Below, in pieces: positions 29,092-37,530 of a stretch of 38,051 nt of DNA. How positions within the stretch are numbered: position 1 is the first letter of the stretch; every line of letters starts with the position of its first letter. Source of the DNA: Candidatus Omnitrophota bacterium (GTDB lineage: Bacteria > Omnitrophota > Gorgyraeia > Duberdicusellales > 4484-171); the NCBI GenBank assembly GCA_021735445.1, contig JAIPHA010000013.1:1-38051 (forward strand), given 5' to 3'. A model generated the notes under the pieces. The model was not told the origin of the DNA. It did not search any database and saw only the letters and a list, made by a program, of their open reading frames with translations. Position numbers and translations under genes: made by a program.

Positions 29092-29883
29092 TTAACTTTG
29101 TTTTATTGCTTTTCTTACTGCAATTATTTTTTGAATTAAACTTTTTATTCCTTTTAGTTTAAAGGTTGTAAAGCGGTCTGACAAGGCTTTTTTCGGATCA
29201 GGATGAACCTCAAGAAAAAAACCATCTACTCCTGCTGCGGCTGCTGCCAGGCTAAGAGGTTTGACAAATTGGCTGTCTCCTCCGGAAATTCCCGATTCAG
29301 CTGAAGGCCTTTGGAGTGAATGGGTGGCATCAAAGATAACCGGATAACCGAATTTTTGCATAATTAAAAATGAGCGAAAATCAACCACTAAGTTATTGTA
29401 GCCAAAACAAAAACCGCGTTCGGTAATAATAATATTGGTGTTGCCGGTCGATTTGACTTTTTCGGCTATGTATTTTGTGCTTTCGGGGGATACGAATTGG
29501 CCTTTTTTAATATTGATTGTTTTTTTTGTCTTCGCGGCTTCTACTATTAAGTCGGTTTGCCGGCAAAGGAAGGCCGGAATTTGAATAATGTCTGCGACTT
29601 TGGCGACTTCTTTTATTTGGTGGCAACAATGGATATCAGTTAAAATAGCAAGGTTAGTTTTTTCCTTGATCTTTTTTAAGATTTGCAAACCAAGTTTGAT
29701 TCCCGGCCCACGGTAAGAATCAAGGGAAGTCCGGTTAGCTTTATCAAAACTTGCCTTAAAGATAAGTTTAATAGGTAAATCAGAAAGGTTGTTTTTAAGG
29801 TAAGTTGCGATTTTAAGGGTAGTTTTTTCATCCTCGATAACACAAGGCCCGGCGATAATGATTAATTTTTTTGTTTTTTTCAT
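29092..29883 (-). CDS. kdsA: 3-deoxy-8-phosphooctulonate synthase
   Basis: IIAGPCVIEDE...FKASFDKANRTSLDSYRGPG...ILTDIH...IIQIPAFLCRQTDL...VIFDATHSLQRP. Confidence 0.97.
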   Translation of the reverse strand: MKKTKKLIIIAGPCVIEDEKTTLKIATYLKNNLSDLPIKLIFKASFDKANRTSLDSYRGPGIKLGLQILKKIKEKTNLAILTDIHCCHQIKEVAKVADIIQIPAFLCRQTDLIVEAAKTKKTINIKKGQFVSPESTKYIAEKVKSTGNTNIIITERGFCFGYNNLVVDFRSFLIMQKFGYPVIFDATHSLQRPSAESGISGGDSQFVKPLSLAAAAAGVDGFFLEVHPDPKKALSDRFTTFKLKGIKSLIQKIIAVRKAIKQS

Positions 29884-30632
29884 GCGTATCCTTTTTCCAT
29901 TAACATTTCTTCGGCTTGGTGCAGGTCTTCGATTGTGTCGATTCCGAAAGAATCGAAATGAGTCTCAATGACTTTTATCTTGTATCCAGCCTCGATGGCA
30001 CGGAGTTGTTCTAGCTTTTCGGCTCTTTCCAGCTGAGAAATGGGCAGATTTTTAAAGGTATAGAGAAAGTCTTTGGTATAGGCATAAATCCCCAGATGTT
30101 TGTAGTAAAGCTTAGGGTTGTTGTCTTTGCTGCGGTAACAAGGTATCGGCAGGCGGGAGAAATAAATAGCAAAATCCAACCTATCGCAAAGCACTTTTAC
30201 TGTATTGGGATTGCTGACGTGTCTTTGGTCTTCTATTTTTTTCTTAACGGTTGCCATAAAAAAATCTTTAGCCGTAAGCATTTCTTGCGCTAAGCTGTCG
30301 ATTATCGAAGGGTGGATTAAGGGTTCATCGGCTTGAATATTGATTACTACTTTTGTGTCAATATCCCTTACTGCTTCGGCAATTCTGTCGGTCCCGGATG
30401 TATGTTGATTAGAGGTGTTGACCACTTCTGCCCCTATTTTTTTTGCTTCTTCTTCGATTTTGGGGTGATCACAAGCTATAATTAACTTATCGAGTAGATG
30501 CGCTCCTGAAGCGCTTTCCCAAGTCCAGTGGAGTACGGATTTTCCACAAAGGTCCTTAAGAAGCTTAACCGGAAGCCGAGTTGAGCCATAGCGGGCCGGT
30601 ATTACTCCGATGACATTAATTTCTTTTTTCAT
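29880..30632 (-). CDS. kdsB: 3-deoxy-manno-octulosonate cytidylyltransferase
   Basis: VIPARYGSTRLPVKLLKDLCGKSVLHWTW...HTSGTDRIAEAV...VINIQADEPLIHP...KHLGIYAYTKDFL. Confidence 0.97.
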   Translation of the reverse strand: MKKEINVIGVIPARYGSTRLPVKLLKDLCGKSVLHWTWESASGAHLLDKLIIACDHPKIEEEAKKIGAEVVNTSNQHTSGTDRIAEAVRDIDTKVVINIQADEPLIHPSIIDSLAQEMLTAKDFFMATVKKKIEDQRHVSNPNTVKVLCDRLDFAIYFSRLPIPCYRSKDNNPKLYYKHLGIYAYTKDFLYTFKNLPISQLERAEKLEQLRAIEAGYKIKVIETHFDSFGIDTIEDLHQAEEMLMEKGYA

Positions 30633-31605
30633 TGATTATCTTTATTAATTCCTTTTTATTTATTGTTGCTGCCCCCAGCTGGCCTACCACAGAGCCTGCG
30701 CCCAGGTTAGCGATTTGGGCTGCTTCGAAGCTGGTAGCTCCGCTGGCAAGAGCCAGTGTAAACAAAGAAATGACTGTATCGCCGGCTCCGGTTACATCAT
30801 AGACCTCTAAAGCAGCTGTGGGAATGTGCTTTATTTTTTTCTTTTCAAAAAGCATCATCCCGTCTTCTCCCAGGGTAAGAAGTATTGATTTTGGTTTTAA
30901 CTTATTTAAAAGTTTTTTGCCGATATTTTTTATTTCGTTTTTATTTCTGGCTTTCATTCCGGTAGCGATTTGAGCTTCGTTAAGGTTTGGGGTCAGGGTG
31001 GTGACTCCCCGGTAATATTGAAAATGGTCTTCTTTTGGGTCTACGGTAATAATTTTGTTTTTTTTATCACAAAGGCTGATAAGCTCTTTGATTAATAAAG
31101 GGTTAACTACTCCTTTTCCGTAATCTTCGACGATGACCGCGTCAAATTTATTAAAATTATTTTTTAGTTTATCAATAATGTTTTTTGTAATTTTTTCCGG
31201 AAAGTTATCGTTAGACTCCCAATCGAGCCTAACTACTTGTTGGTGGTGGGCGATAATTCTTGTTTTTAAGGTGGTACGGCGGTTTTTATCTTTAAAGATA
31301 AAATTGGTCGCAAGTTTTTTTTTACTAAGCAAAGAACGCAGCCGTTGCCCAAATTCGTCTGTGCCGGTTAAGCCGCAAAGAGTTACTTGAGCGCCTAAGT
31401 CTATCAGATTCATCCCGACATTTGCAGCTCCGCCGGCTTTAAAATTTTCTGATTTAGCCCAGACAACCGGAACGGGCGCTTCCGGAGAAATACGGTTGAC
31501 TTGGCCGAAAACATGACGGTCTAAGATAAGGTCTCCCACTACCAGGATTCTTTTATTAGCAAATTTAGAAATTGTTTTTTTAAGATTCTCTTTTTTTATT
31601 TTCAT
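30616..31605 (-). CDS. rfaE1: D-glycero-beta-D-manno-heptose-7-phosphate kinase (RfaE domain I)
   Basis: ILVVGDLILDRHVFGQVNRISPEAPVPVV...GGAANVGMNL...VDPKEDHFQYYRGVTTLTPNLNEA...YDVTGAGDTVISLFTLALASG. Confidence 0.95.
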   Translation of the reverse strand: MKIKKENLKKTISKFANKRILVVGDLILDRHVFGQVNRISPEAPVPVVWAKSENFKAGGAANVGMNLIDLGAQVTLCGLTGTDEFGQRLRSLLSKKKLATNFIFKDKNRRTTLKTRIIAHHQQVVRLDWESNDNFPEKITKNIIDKLKNNFNKFDAVIVEDYGKGVVNPLLIKELISLCDKKNKIITVDPKEDHFQYYRGVTTLTPNLNEAQIATGMKARNKNEIKNIGKKLLNKLKPKSILLTLGEDGMMLFEKKKIKHIPTAALEVYDVTGAGDTVISLFTLALASGATSFEAAQIANLGAGSVVGQLGAATINKKELIKIINEKRN

Positions 31606-32630
31606 TTTTCTAATACTTTTTTAATGGCTTTACGGCGCAATATTTTCAAAAAAACATCAACAACTTTTGGGTCGAATTGTTTGCCTTTTTGTTTTTTTAG
31701 TTCTTCTTTTACAGCTTCTAAGGGGCTTCCTTTTCTGTAAGGACGGCCAAAATACATAGCGTCGAAGGAGTCAATTACAGACAAGATTCTAGCTCCTAAA
31801 GGAATTTGATCCTTTTTCAACCCGGAAGGGTAACCTTTGCCGTCATATCTTTCGTGGTGGTATAAAACTATGGGCATAACCGGTTTTAATGATTCAAGAT
31901 CTTTGATAAATTCAGTACCTTTTTGAGGGTGTTTGGTAATTAGCTCAAATTCTTCTGCAGTCAATGGTTTTTGTTTTTTGAGAAGTTTCTTGGGAAGGTT
32001 CATTTTGCCGGCATCATGAAGGAGCGCGGCAAATTCTAATGATTTTATTTCTGCTTTAGACAAAGACAGTTCTTTTTCCATCGCTTTTAAAATGCGAAGA
32101 ATTTGTTTGGTGTGAAGCCGGGAAGTGGGTACGTGTTGACTGAGGAAGCTCGATATAGATTTTATATAGCTTAAAATCAATTTTTGTTGCTCTTTATACA
32201 GTGTAAAGATTTTAAGGGCTAAGCTGGCCTCTTCGCAGAGGGAGTAAAACCATTTTTTTTCCCGAGCGCTAAATTTTTTGAGGTTTTTGCCTCTTTTTAT
32301 GTAAATTCCGCCTAAAGTTTTAACAAAGGTAAAAGGATACACCAGGCGTTTATCTAATATTATTTCGTTTTCTTGTTTAAGAATATTTTTCTCGACTTTG
32401 GTAAGTATTGAAATACCGCCTGTTTTATTAATTTTTGTTTGGTTCTTGAAACTTACTTTGATGTATGTTGTTGAACTAATTGCCCGCAATACCACAGTCA
32501 CCTTATCAGCTTTAAAAGCATTTTTATAGATTCGCGCTATTCCAATAGCAAAACTTTTTAAGTCGGTAAAAGTGGTAGCTAGCCTATAGATCGTATGGTA
32601 TGAAGAAAACATATTTGAGCTGGGATTCAC
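31602..32630 (-). CDS. HD-GYP-type phosphohydrolase with N-terminal sensory (GAF-like) region
   Basis: LLHDAGKMNLPKKLL...ITKHPQKGTEFI...LYHHERYDGKGYPSGLKKDQIPLGARILSVIDSFDAM. Confidence 0.88.
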   Translation of the reverse strand: MNPSSNMFSSYHTIYRLATTFTDLKSFAIGIARIYKNAFKADKVTVVLRAISSTTYIKVSFKNQTKINKTGGISILTKVEKNILKQENEIILDKRLVYPFTFVKTLGGIYIKRGKNLKKFSAREKKWFYSLCEEASLALKIFTLYKEQQKLILSYIKSISSFLSQHVPTSRLHTKQILRILKAMEKELSLSKAEIKSLEFAALLHDAGKMNLPKKLLKKQKPLTAEEFELITKHPQKGTEFIKDLESLKPVMPIVLYHHERYDGKGYPSGLKKDQIPLGARILSVIDSFDAMYFGRPYRKGSPLEAVKEELKKQKGKQFDPKVVDVFLKILRRKAIKKVLEK

Positions 32631-33103
32631 TTGTTCTCCTTTTTTAGTTTATTGTATAAGTCATCAAGGCTTTGTGAAATTATTTTAGTTTCAGAAAGAA
32701 CCGGCATAAAGTTGGTATCGCCTCTCCAGCGCGGGACAAGATGAAAATGCAGGTGCTCGGTTATCCCCGCTCCAGCGGTTTCTCCGATATTTAATCCGAG
32801 GTTAAATCCATCCGGTTGTAAAACTTTTTTAACCATTTTTTTTATTTTAATCATGACCTTATAGATATCAAAGATTTCCTCTTTTTTTAACTTTTCAAAA
32901 TCGGATGTGTGCCGGTAAGGAGTAACTAAAAGATGGCCGTTATTGTAAGGGTAACGGTTTAACACCACAAAGCAATGCAAAGAGCGTAAAATTATATGAT
33001 TTTTTTTATCTTTTTTTTGCTTATTGATTTTGCAAAAAAGGCAACCTGAATCTTTTTTTTGGCTAACATATTTTATGCGCCAGGGAGCCCAAAGTTTATC
33101 CAA
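32627..33103 (-). CDS. HIT-family protein
   Basis: WAPWRIKYVSQKK...CLFCKI...YPYNNGHLLVTPYRHTSDFEKL...ITEHLHFHLVPRWRGDTNFMPV. Confidence 0.95.
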   Translation of the reverse strand: MDKLWAPWRIKYVSQKKDSGCLFCKINKQKKDKKNHIILRSLHCFVVLNRYPYNNGHLLVTPYRHTSDFEKLKKEEIFDIYKVMIKIKKMVKKVLQPDGFNLGLNIGETAGAGITEHLHFHLVPRWRGDTNFMPVLSETKIISQSLDDLYNKLKKENK

Positions 33104-33593
33104 TGTATTGAATCCTCCTTCTTATCCGGCTGTCCTCTATTTCTATAATTCCATAGCTTTTTTTAGAAGTTGTTATTGTATCACCAACTGAGCCAGGATT
33201 AAAATATATTTTATCGTTTAATTGATGGTTAACCGGTTGGTGGGAGTGCCCGAATACAAAAATATTTATTTTGTCAAAATCATCCTGAAACTGGCTGGTG
33301 ACGTATTGCTCTATCGTGCCGGATATGCCCCGGCCATGGATAAGGGCGAAGGTGAATCCGGCTAATTTAACTATTATTTTTTTAGGCAATTTATTTGTGA
33401 TTTGTTGATCATCCATATTGCCTGCTACAGCATAAGTTTTAATCTTTTTAGTTAACTGATTATATGCTGGATAAACAGTAAAATCGCCGGTGTGGAAACA
33501 ACAATCGCTTTTGGCTATTTCATCCTCTAATTCCTTAAAGAGGGTTTCGCCCGAGTTGGTTAGATGAGTGTCTGAAAGTACTAGTATTCGCAT
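33096..33593 (-). CDS. YfcE/MJ0936-type metallophosphoesterase
   Basis: MRILVLSDTHL...CCFHTGDFTVY...VAGNMDD...ALIHGRG...FVFGHSHQPV...YFNPGSVGD. Confidence 0.93.
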   Translation of the reverse strand: MRILVLSDTHLTNSGETLFKELEDEIAKSDCCFHTGDFTVYPAYNQLTKKIKTYAVAGNMDDQQITNKLPKKIIVKLAGFTFALIHGRGISGTIEQYVTSQFQDDFDKINIFVFGHSHQPVNHQLNDKIYFNPGSVGDTITTSKKSYGIIEIEDSRIRRRIQYIG

Positions 33594-33614
33594 AGTGTAT
33601 TTAGCCGGTATCTA

Positions 33615-35177
33615 TTAGAGGTATTGTAAAAAATTTGGTTTATTGTAGATATCTAAGAGATAATTTACTTTATTCCGGTCCCAAAGAGTAATTTTTTTGT
33701 TCTTTGCCAGCAAATTAGCGGTATCAGTTAACCGGTCTAAAGAGATAAATATTTTTTGAACGTTTTTCCCTTTAATATTGCTGCCTTTTTTAATAAATTC
33801 AAGAAGGTCATTGTCGTCGGCAACTCTTTCTTTTATTCCCGCGAAAACGATTTTTTTCCCTTCCCCAATTAAAAGATGGAATCCGTTTTCCGGATAAGAA
33901 ATTGTCTTCACATTATCTAATTTGGGCAATATAAGCTTATCTTTATCAATCGACAAAGAATCGTCTTTAAAGGTCATAAAGAGTTCGAGTATTTTTTTCA
34001 ATCTATTTTTTACAAACTCTTCTTTAAATACATTTATTTCTTCTTGTATCTCTATTTGCCAGAGGTTTTTCCTTTTTTCCGGATCAAATACGGGAAAAAC
34101 AGAATAAAACTTAAAGAAATGAGCCAACCAAAACGAAAAAAGCCTGTCTTTTATCTTATAGATATTGCCATGTTTGTTTAGATAATTAAGAGTTGTTAAT
34201 TTGTTGAGCTTGTGGTTTATGTCACGGCTGGAGGCTCCGGAGAGCTCTTTTAAGCTTTCTTTGCGCATGTAACCTTTGGCTAATAAAAAAAGAAGTTTAA
34301 CCACAGAAAGAGGCTCTTTGAAATGGTAGCTAATTCTATCTATTCGGTTGTTGAACTTTTGAAAAAAATAAGTCTCTTTTTTAAAAAGCAAGCTTTCCAA
34401 TATTTTTACTATGGCATTTTCTTCAACCTCGTTGTAAAGCTTTTTGATCCTTTTTTGAAATAATTGGTAATATCCTCTGTTGTTTCCGATAATATTAATA
34501 AAAAAGGAAATAAAAATGGGAGAAGGTGAGACTGTATGCAGCTTATTTTCAAGCCAGAGAAAATTGGAAAAAAAATTGTTGCTATTAAGATATATTTTTT
34601 CAAAATTGCCGAAAAGAAAGTTTAATTCATTGCCTAGTATTTTGTTTGCGGTATTCGGGCAGGATGAGCCGATTATTAACATGCATTTTCTTTGCGAGAT
34701 TGCAAAATGAGCAAATTGTTGGTAGAAATTGTTGAAAAGTTCATTCACTTGCGGAAAGTTTTCGATTATAAAAATACAACTCTGGCCGCTCTCTTTGATG
34801 AATTGGTTTATTAATTCTAATATTTCTGAAAAATCAATATTTTTCTGCAATAACTTTTTGATTAAGCCGGTAGTTTCAGGCAAAAGGTCAGAGCAAATCG
34901 TTATCAGCTGGTCCAGATTTGTGGTGGTAGAACTGTATTCGGAAAGTAAGGAGAAAGAAACCGACTTAAGCAGGTTGAATCTATCTAAATGGGTGGGGTC
35001 AAGATAAATATGGGCTAGTTGATTGACTTTTTTTTCGGATAAGTATTTATCGAGTAAATTTGATATTTCATTTTTATCATCAGCAAGGATGGCTATATTC
35101 TGGCGATAACCTTGCCGAAAAGAATCGATCCTTTTAACGAGAGTGGTTAAGCTGTAATTTTCTTTAAAAGGCATCAT
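33615..35177 (-). CDS. Divergent ATPase_2 / archaeal-type ATPase-like protein with degenerate P-loop
   Basis: 520 aa; N-terminal NIAILADDKNEISNLLDKYL at the P-loop position lacks GK[ST]; CIFIIENFPQV Walker-B-like; wHTH-like LSGASSRDINHKLNKLTTLNYLNKHGNIYKIKDRLFSFWLAHFF typical of the family. Confidence 0.5.
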   Translation of the reverse strand: MMPFKENYSLTTLVKRIDSFRQGYRQNIAILADDKNEISNLLDKYLSEKKVNQLAHIYLDPTHLDRFNLLKSVSFSLLSEYSSTTTNLDQLITICSDLLPETTGLIKKLLQKNIDFSEILELINQFIKESGQSCIFIIENFPQVNELFNNFYQQFAHFAISQRKCMLIIGSSCPNTANKILGNELNFLFGNFEKIYLNSNNFFSNFLWLENKLHTVSPSPIFISFFINIIGNNRGYYQLFQKRIKKLYNEVEENAIVKILESLLFKKETYFFQKFNNRIDRISYHFKEPLSVVKLLFLLAKGYMRKESLKELSGASSRDINHKLNKLTTLNYLNKHGNIYKIKDRLFSFWLAHFFKFYSVFPVFDPEKRKNLWQIEIQEEINVFKEEFVKNRLKKILELFMTFKDDSLSIDKDKLILPKLDNVKTISYPENGFHLLIGEGKKIVFAGIKERVADDNDLLEFIKKGSNIKGKNVQKIFISLDRLTDTANLLAKNKKITLWDRNKVNYLLDIYNKPNFLQYL

Positions 35178-35261
35178 TTAGTTAAAACATTGAAACTTAT
35201 ATTTTGTTATAATTACAATAAAATATATGATATCTGAAATTTAAATAAAATCAATAATTAA

Positions 35262-35355
35262 TTAGATTTACCCGCATACTTATCGTATTTAAAAGAGCTT
35301 AGCATATGCATTTTATAGCTTCAAACTATGATTAGCCTATGGAGCGGGCGAGCGG
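35262..35355. repeat. 94-bp direct repeat, copy 1 (contains duplicated tRNA-Gly 3' end)
   Basis: ttagatttacccgcatacttatcgtatttaaaagaGcttagcatatgcattttatagcttcaaactatgattagcctatggagcgggcgagcgg; one mismatch to copy 2 at offset 137. Confidence 0.97.
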
Positions 35356-35363
35356 TAAAATCT

Positions 35364-35381
35364 CTTGGCCGCAAGGCCAAG
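35364..35381. other. Perfect 7-bp hairpin with GCAA tetraloop between the direct repeats
   Basis: CTTGGCC-GCAA-GGCCAAG, flanked by an imperfect outer inverted repeat GGTAAAATCT (35354-35363) / AGATTTACC (35401-35409). Confidence 0.7.
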
Positions 35382-35398
35382 CCTACTGCTTATGCCTG

Positions 35399-35492
35399 TT
35401 AGATTTACCCGCATACTTATCGTATTTAAAAGAACTTAGCATATGCATTTTATAGCTTCAAACTATGATTAGCCTATGGAGCGGGCGAGCGG
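35399..35492. repeat. 94-bp direct repeat, copy 2 (overlaps 3' end of tRNA-Gly)
   Basis: Same 94 bp as 35262-35355 with a single G/A difference (35297 vs 35434). Confidence 0.97.
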
Positions 35493-35550
35493 AATCGAAC
35501 CGCCGTTACTAGCTTGGGAAGCTAGTGTTCTACCATTGAACCACGCCCGC
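35480..35550 (-). tRNA. tRNA-Gly (anticodon CCC)
   Basis: Reverse complement GCGGGCGTGGTTCAATGGTAGAACACTAGCTTCCCAAGCTAGTAACGGCGGTTCGATTCCGCTCGCCCGC(T); anticodon loop TTCCCAA. Confidence 0.95.
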
Positions 35551-35555
35551 AGAAT

Positions 35556-35633
35556 CACAGATATCACAGAATGCGTGTAAAATCATGTTGTAGAGAAGAC
35601 ACAGAGTCTCTTACTTCATCTGTGCCCTCTGTG
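35556..35633. repeat. Degenerate CACAGA/TCTGTG palindromic intergenic sequence (tRNA-Gly/thiC gap)
   Basis: CACAGATATCACAGA (35556-35570) versus TCTGTGCCCTCTGTG (35619-35633): inverted, 12/15 matched; further inner CACAGAGTCTC. Confidence 0.6.
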
Positions 35634-35635
35634 TT

Positions 35636-36889
35636 TTACTTAAGTAAGTCGCATTTATCGATAATCTTTAAAGAACAAAACTTACCGCACATAGTGCAAA
35701 TATCATCAGAAGGTTTTATCTTCTGATGATAGCTTTTGGCTTTTTTCTGATCCAGGGTTAAGGGAAAAGTTTTTTGCCATTTTCTTTGAGCGCGATAATC
35801 AGAAATTTTTCTATTTTTCTCCCATTCATCTTTAAATCTGAGAAGATCCACCGAATGGGCTGCTATTTTTGAAGCGATTACCCCCTCTCTGATATCGTTG
35901 ATATCAGGATGGCGAAGATGTTCTGCCGGTGTTACAACACAGAGGAAATTAGCGCCGTAGTAGGCCGCTATGGTCCCGCCGATTGCTGAACTTATATGGT
36001 CATAGCCTGCCGCAACATCGGTAGGTAAAGGGCCTAATACATAAAATGGCGCGCCATGGCATATTTTTTTCTCTAGTTTGATGTTTGTTTCGATTTCATT
36101 TAGCGGTATATGGCCTGGCCCTTCTACCATCACTTGAACACCCTTCCTCCAGCATTTTTTAACTAATTCTCCTAAAACCTGCAATTCTGATATCTGGAGG
36201 TTGTCAGTAGAATCAGAGATAGCCCCGGGCCGCAATGCGTCACCTAAGCTTATTGATATATTGTATTTTTTTGCTAAATTTAGAATTTTATCAAAATTTA
36301 GATAAAGAGGGTTTTCCTGCTTGTTTACAAGCATCCAACGCGCCAGTATGGCTCCGCCCCGGCTGACAATGCCACCGGTGCGTTTGTTGTTTTTAAGGTA
36401 TTCCAGCGAATTTTTTAAGATTCCGGAATGAATCGTAAAAAAATCTACTCCTTCTTGAGCTTGCTTTTTTAATGTCTCCCAGATGCAATCAAATGACATT
36501 TGCTCAAAAGAACCGTTTTTTTTCTCTGCATTTACCGCTGCTTCATAAATTGGTACGGTTCCAAGAGGTATTATTGATTGTTTTATAATTTGTTTACGTA
36601 AAATTGAAGGTTTTGCGCCAATGCTTAAGTCCATAACCGCATCGCTGCCACAACGTATGGCTTCTTTCAGTTTTTTCATTTCTTCCGAAACATTAGGTTT
36701 TTCTGAAGAAACGCCGATATTTGTATTAATTTTTACCTTAAAGCCGTCCCCGATCACTACCGGATTTTTAATTTCTTTTTGGTTGTTTAGGGGAATTACT
36801 GCTTTATTGTTTCTTAGTTGTTTTTCTAAAAAAGATAGGCTTACTTTTTCTTTTTTTGCAATATTTTTTAAGAAACTTTTTTTAAACAT
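35636..36889 (-). CDS. thiC: Phosphomethylpyrimidine synthase
   Basis: GSDAVMDLSIGA...PLGTVPIYEA...FDCIWETLKKQAQEGVDFFTIHSG...VMVEGPGHIPLNEIETNIKLEKKICHGAPFYVLGPLPTDVAAGYDHI...CTMCGKFCSLK. Confidence 0.97.
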   Translation of the reverse strand: MFKKSFLKNIAKKEKVSLSFLEKQLRNNKAVIPLNNQKEIKNPVVIGDGFKVKINTNIGVSSEKPNVSEEMKKLKEAIRCGSDAVMDLSIGAKPSILRKQIIKQSIIPLGTVPIYEAAVNAEKKNGSFEQMSFDCIWETLKKQAQEGVDFFTIHSGILKNSLEYLKNNKRTGGIVSRGGAILARWMLVNKQENPLYLNFDKILNLAKKYNISISLGDALRPGAISDSTDNLQISELQVLGELVKKCWRKGVQVMVEGPGHIPLNEIETNIKLEKKICHGAPFYVLGPLPTDVAAGYDHISSAIGGTIAAYYGANFLCVVTPAEHLRHPDINDIREGVIASKIAAHSVDLLRFKDEWEKNRKISDYRAQRKWQKTFPLTLDQKKAKSYHQKIKPSDDICTMCGKFCSLKIIDKCDLLK

Positions 36890-37530
36890 TTTTTAATTTC
36901 CTTTATTTCTTGGCCCGGATTAGGCGATAGTAAAACAGCAGAAGAAACTGCTACATTTTTTATATTATATTTTAAAACAGAATCTATATTATATCTAGTT
37001 ATTCCTCCAATAGCAAATATTACTTTTTTGGATTTAGCTAGCATTTGTTTTATTTCATTATTTTTTAAGGGGTTTCGGTTGTTTTTTTTAGTTTTTGAAG
37101 CAAAAAACGGGCCAATTCCCAGGTAATCAATCTGGTTTTGGTTGGTATTGATTAATTCTTTTAAGCAATGGATAGTTTTTCCTAAAACCTTTTCTTCTCC
37201 AATTATCTTTTTTGCTTCATTTACGGGTATATCGGATTGGCCCAGATGCAGGCCGTCGGCCTCTGCCAGGTAAGCAATATCGGGCCGGTCGTTAACAATA
37301 AAAGATTTTTTAGCTTTTTTGAATAAGCGGGAAAGCTTTTTTGCCAGGCTCAAAAAATCAAAATCATTAGAATCTTTGGCTCTTAATTGAATCAAATCCA
37401 ATGGAGTTTTAGAGAGGTCTTCAGCCAGTTTTAAGAGATTTTTATTGTTTCTATCTGTTATCTGTTTGTCGATTATCAGATAAAGAAGGCCATTGGAGGA
37501 TAATTTCTTTCTCAAGGTCATAGATTTCAT
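36868..37530 (-). CDS. thiE: Thiamine-phosphate synthase
   Basis: LYLIIDKQ...LIQLRAKD...FIVNDRPDIAYLAEADGLHLGQSDIPV...YLGIGPFFASKTK...FAIGGIT. Confidence 0.94.
   Translation of the reverse strand: MKSMTLRKKLSSNGLLYLIIDKQITDRNNKNLLKLAEDLSKTPLDLIQLRAKDSNDFDFLSLAKKLSRLFKKAKKSFIVNDRPDIAYLAEADGLHLGQSDIPVNEAKKIIGEEKVLGKTIHCLKELINTNQNQIDYLGIGPFFASKTKKNNRNPLKNNEIKQMLAKSKKVIFAIGGITRYNIDSVLKYNIKNVAVSSAVLLSPNPGQEIKEIKKCLKKVS

Noticed and set aside
35177-35260. TGTTATAAT extended -10-like motif on the plus strand upstream of the 94-bp repeats
   Set aside because: Region is very AT-rich and no -35 with acceptable spacing was found; not distinguishable from chance.
35262-35492. Considered calling an integrated genomic island/prophage at tRNA-Gly
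   Set aside because: Only 43 bp lies between the repeat copies and no integrase, phage or plasmid gene is seen in the window; only a scar or tandem duplication can be supported.
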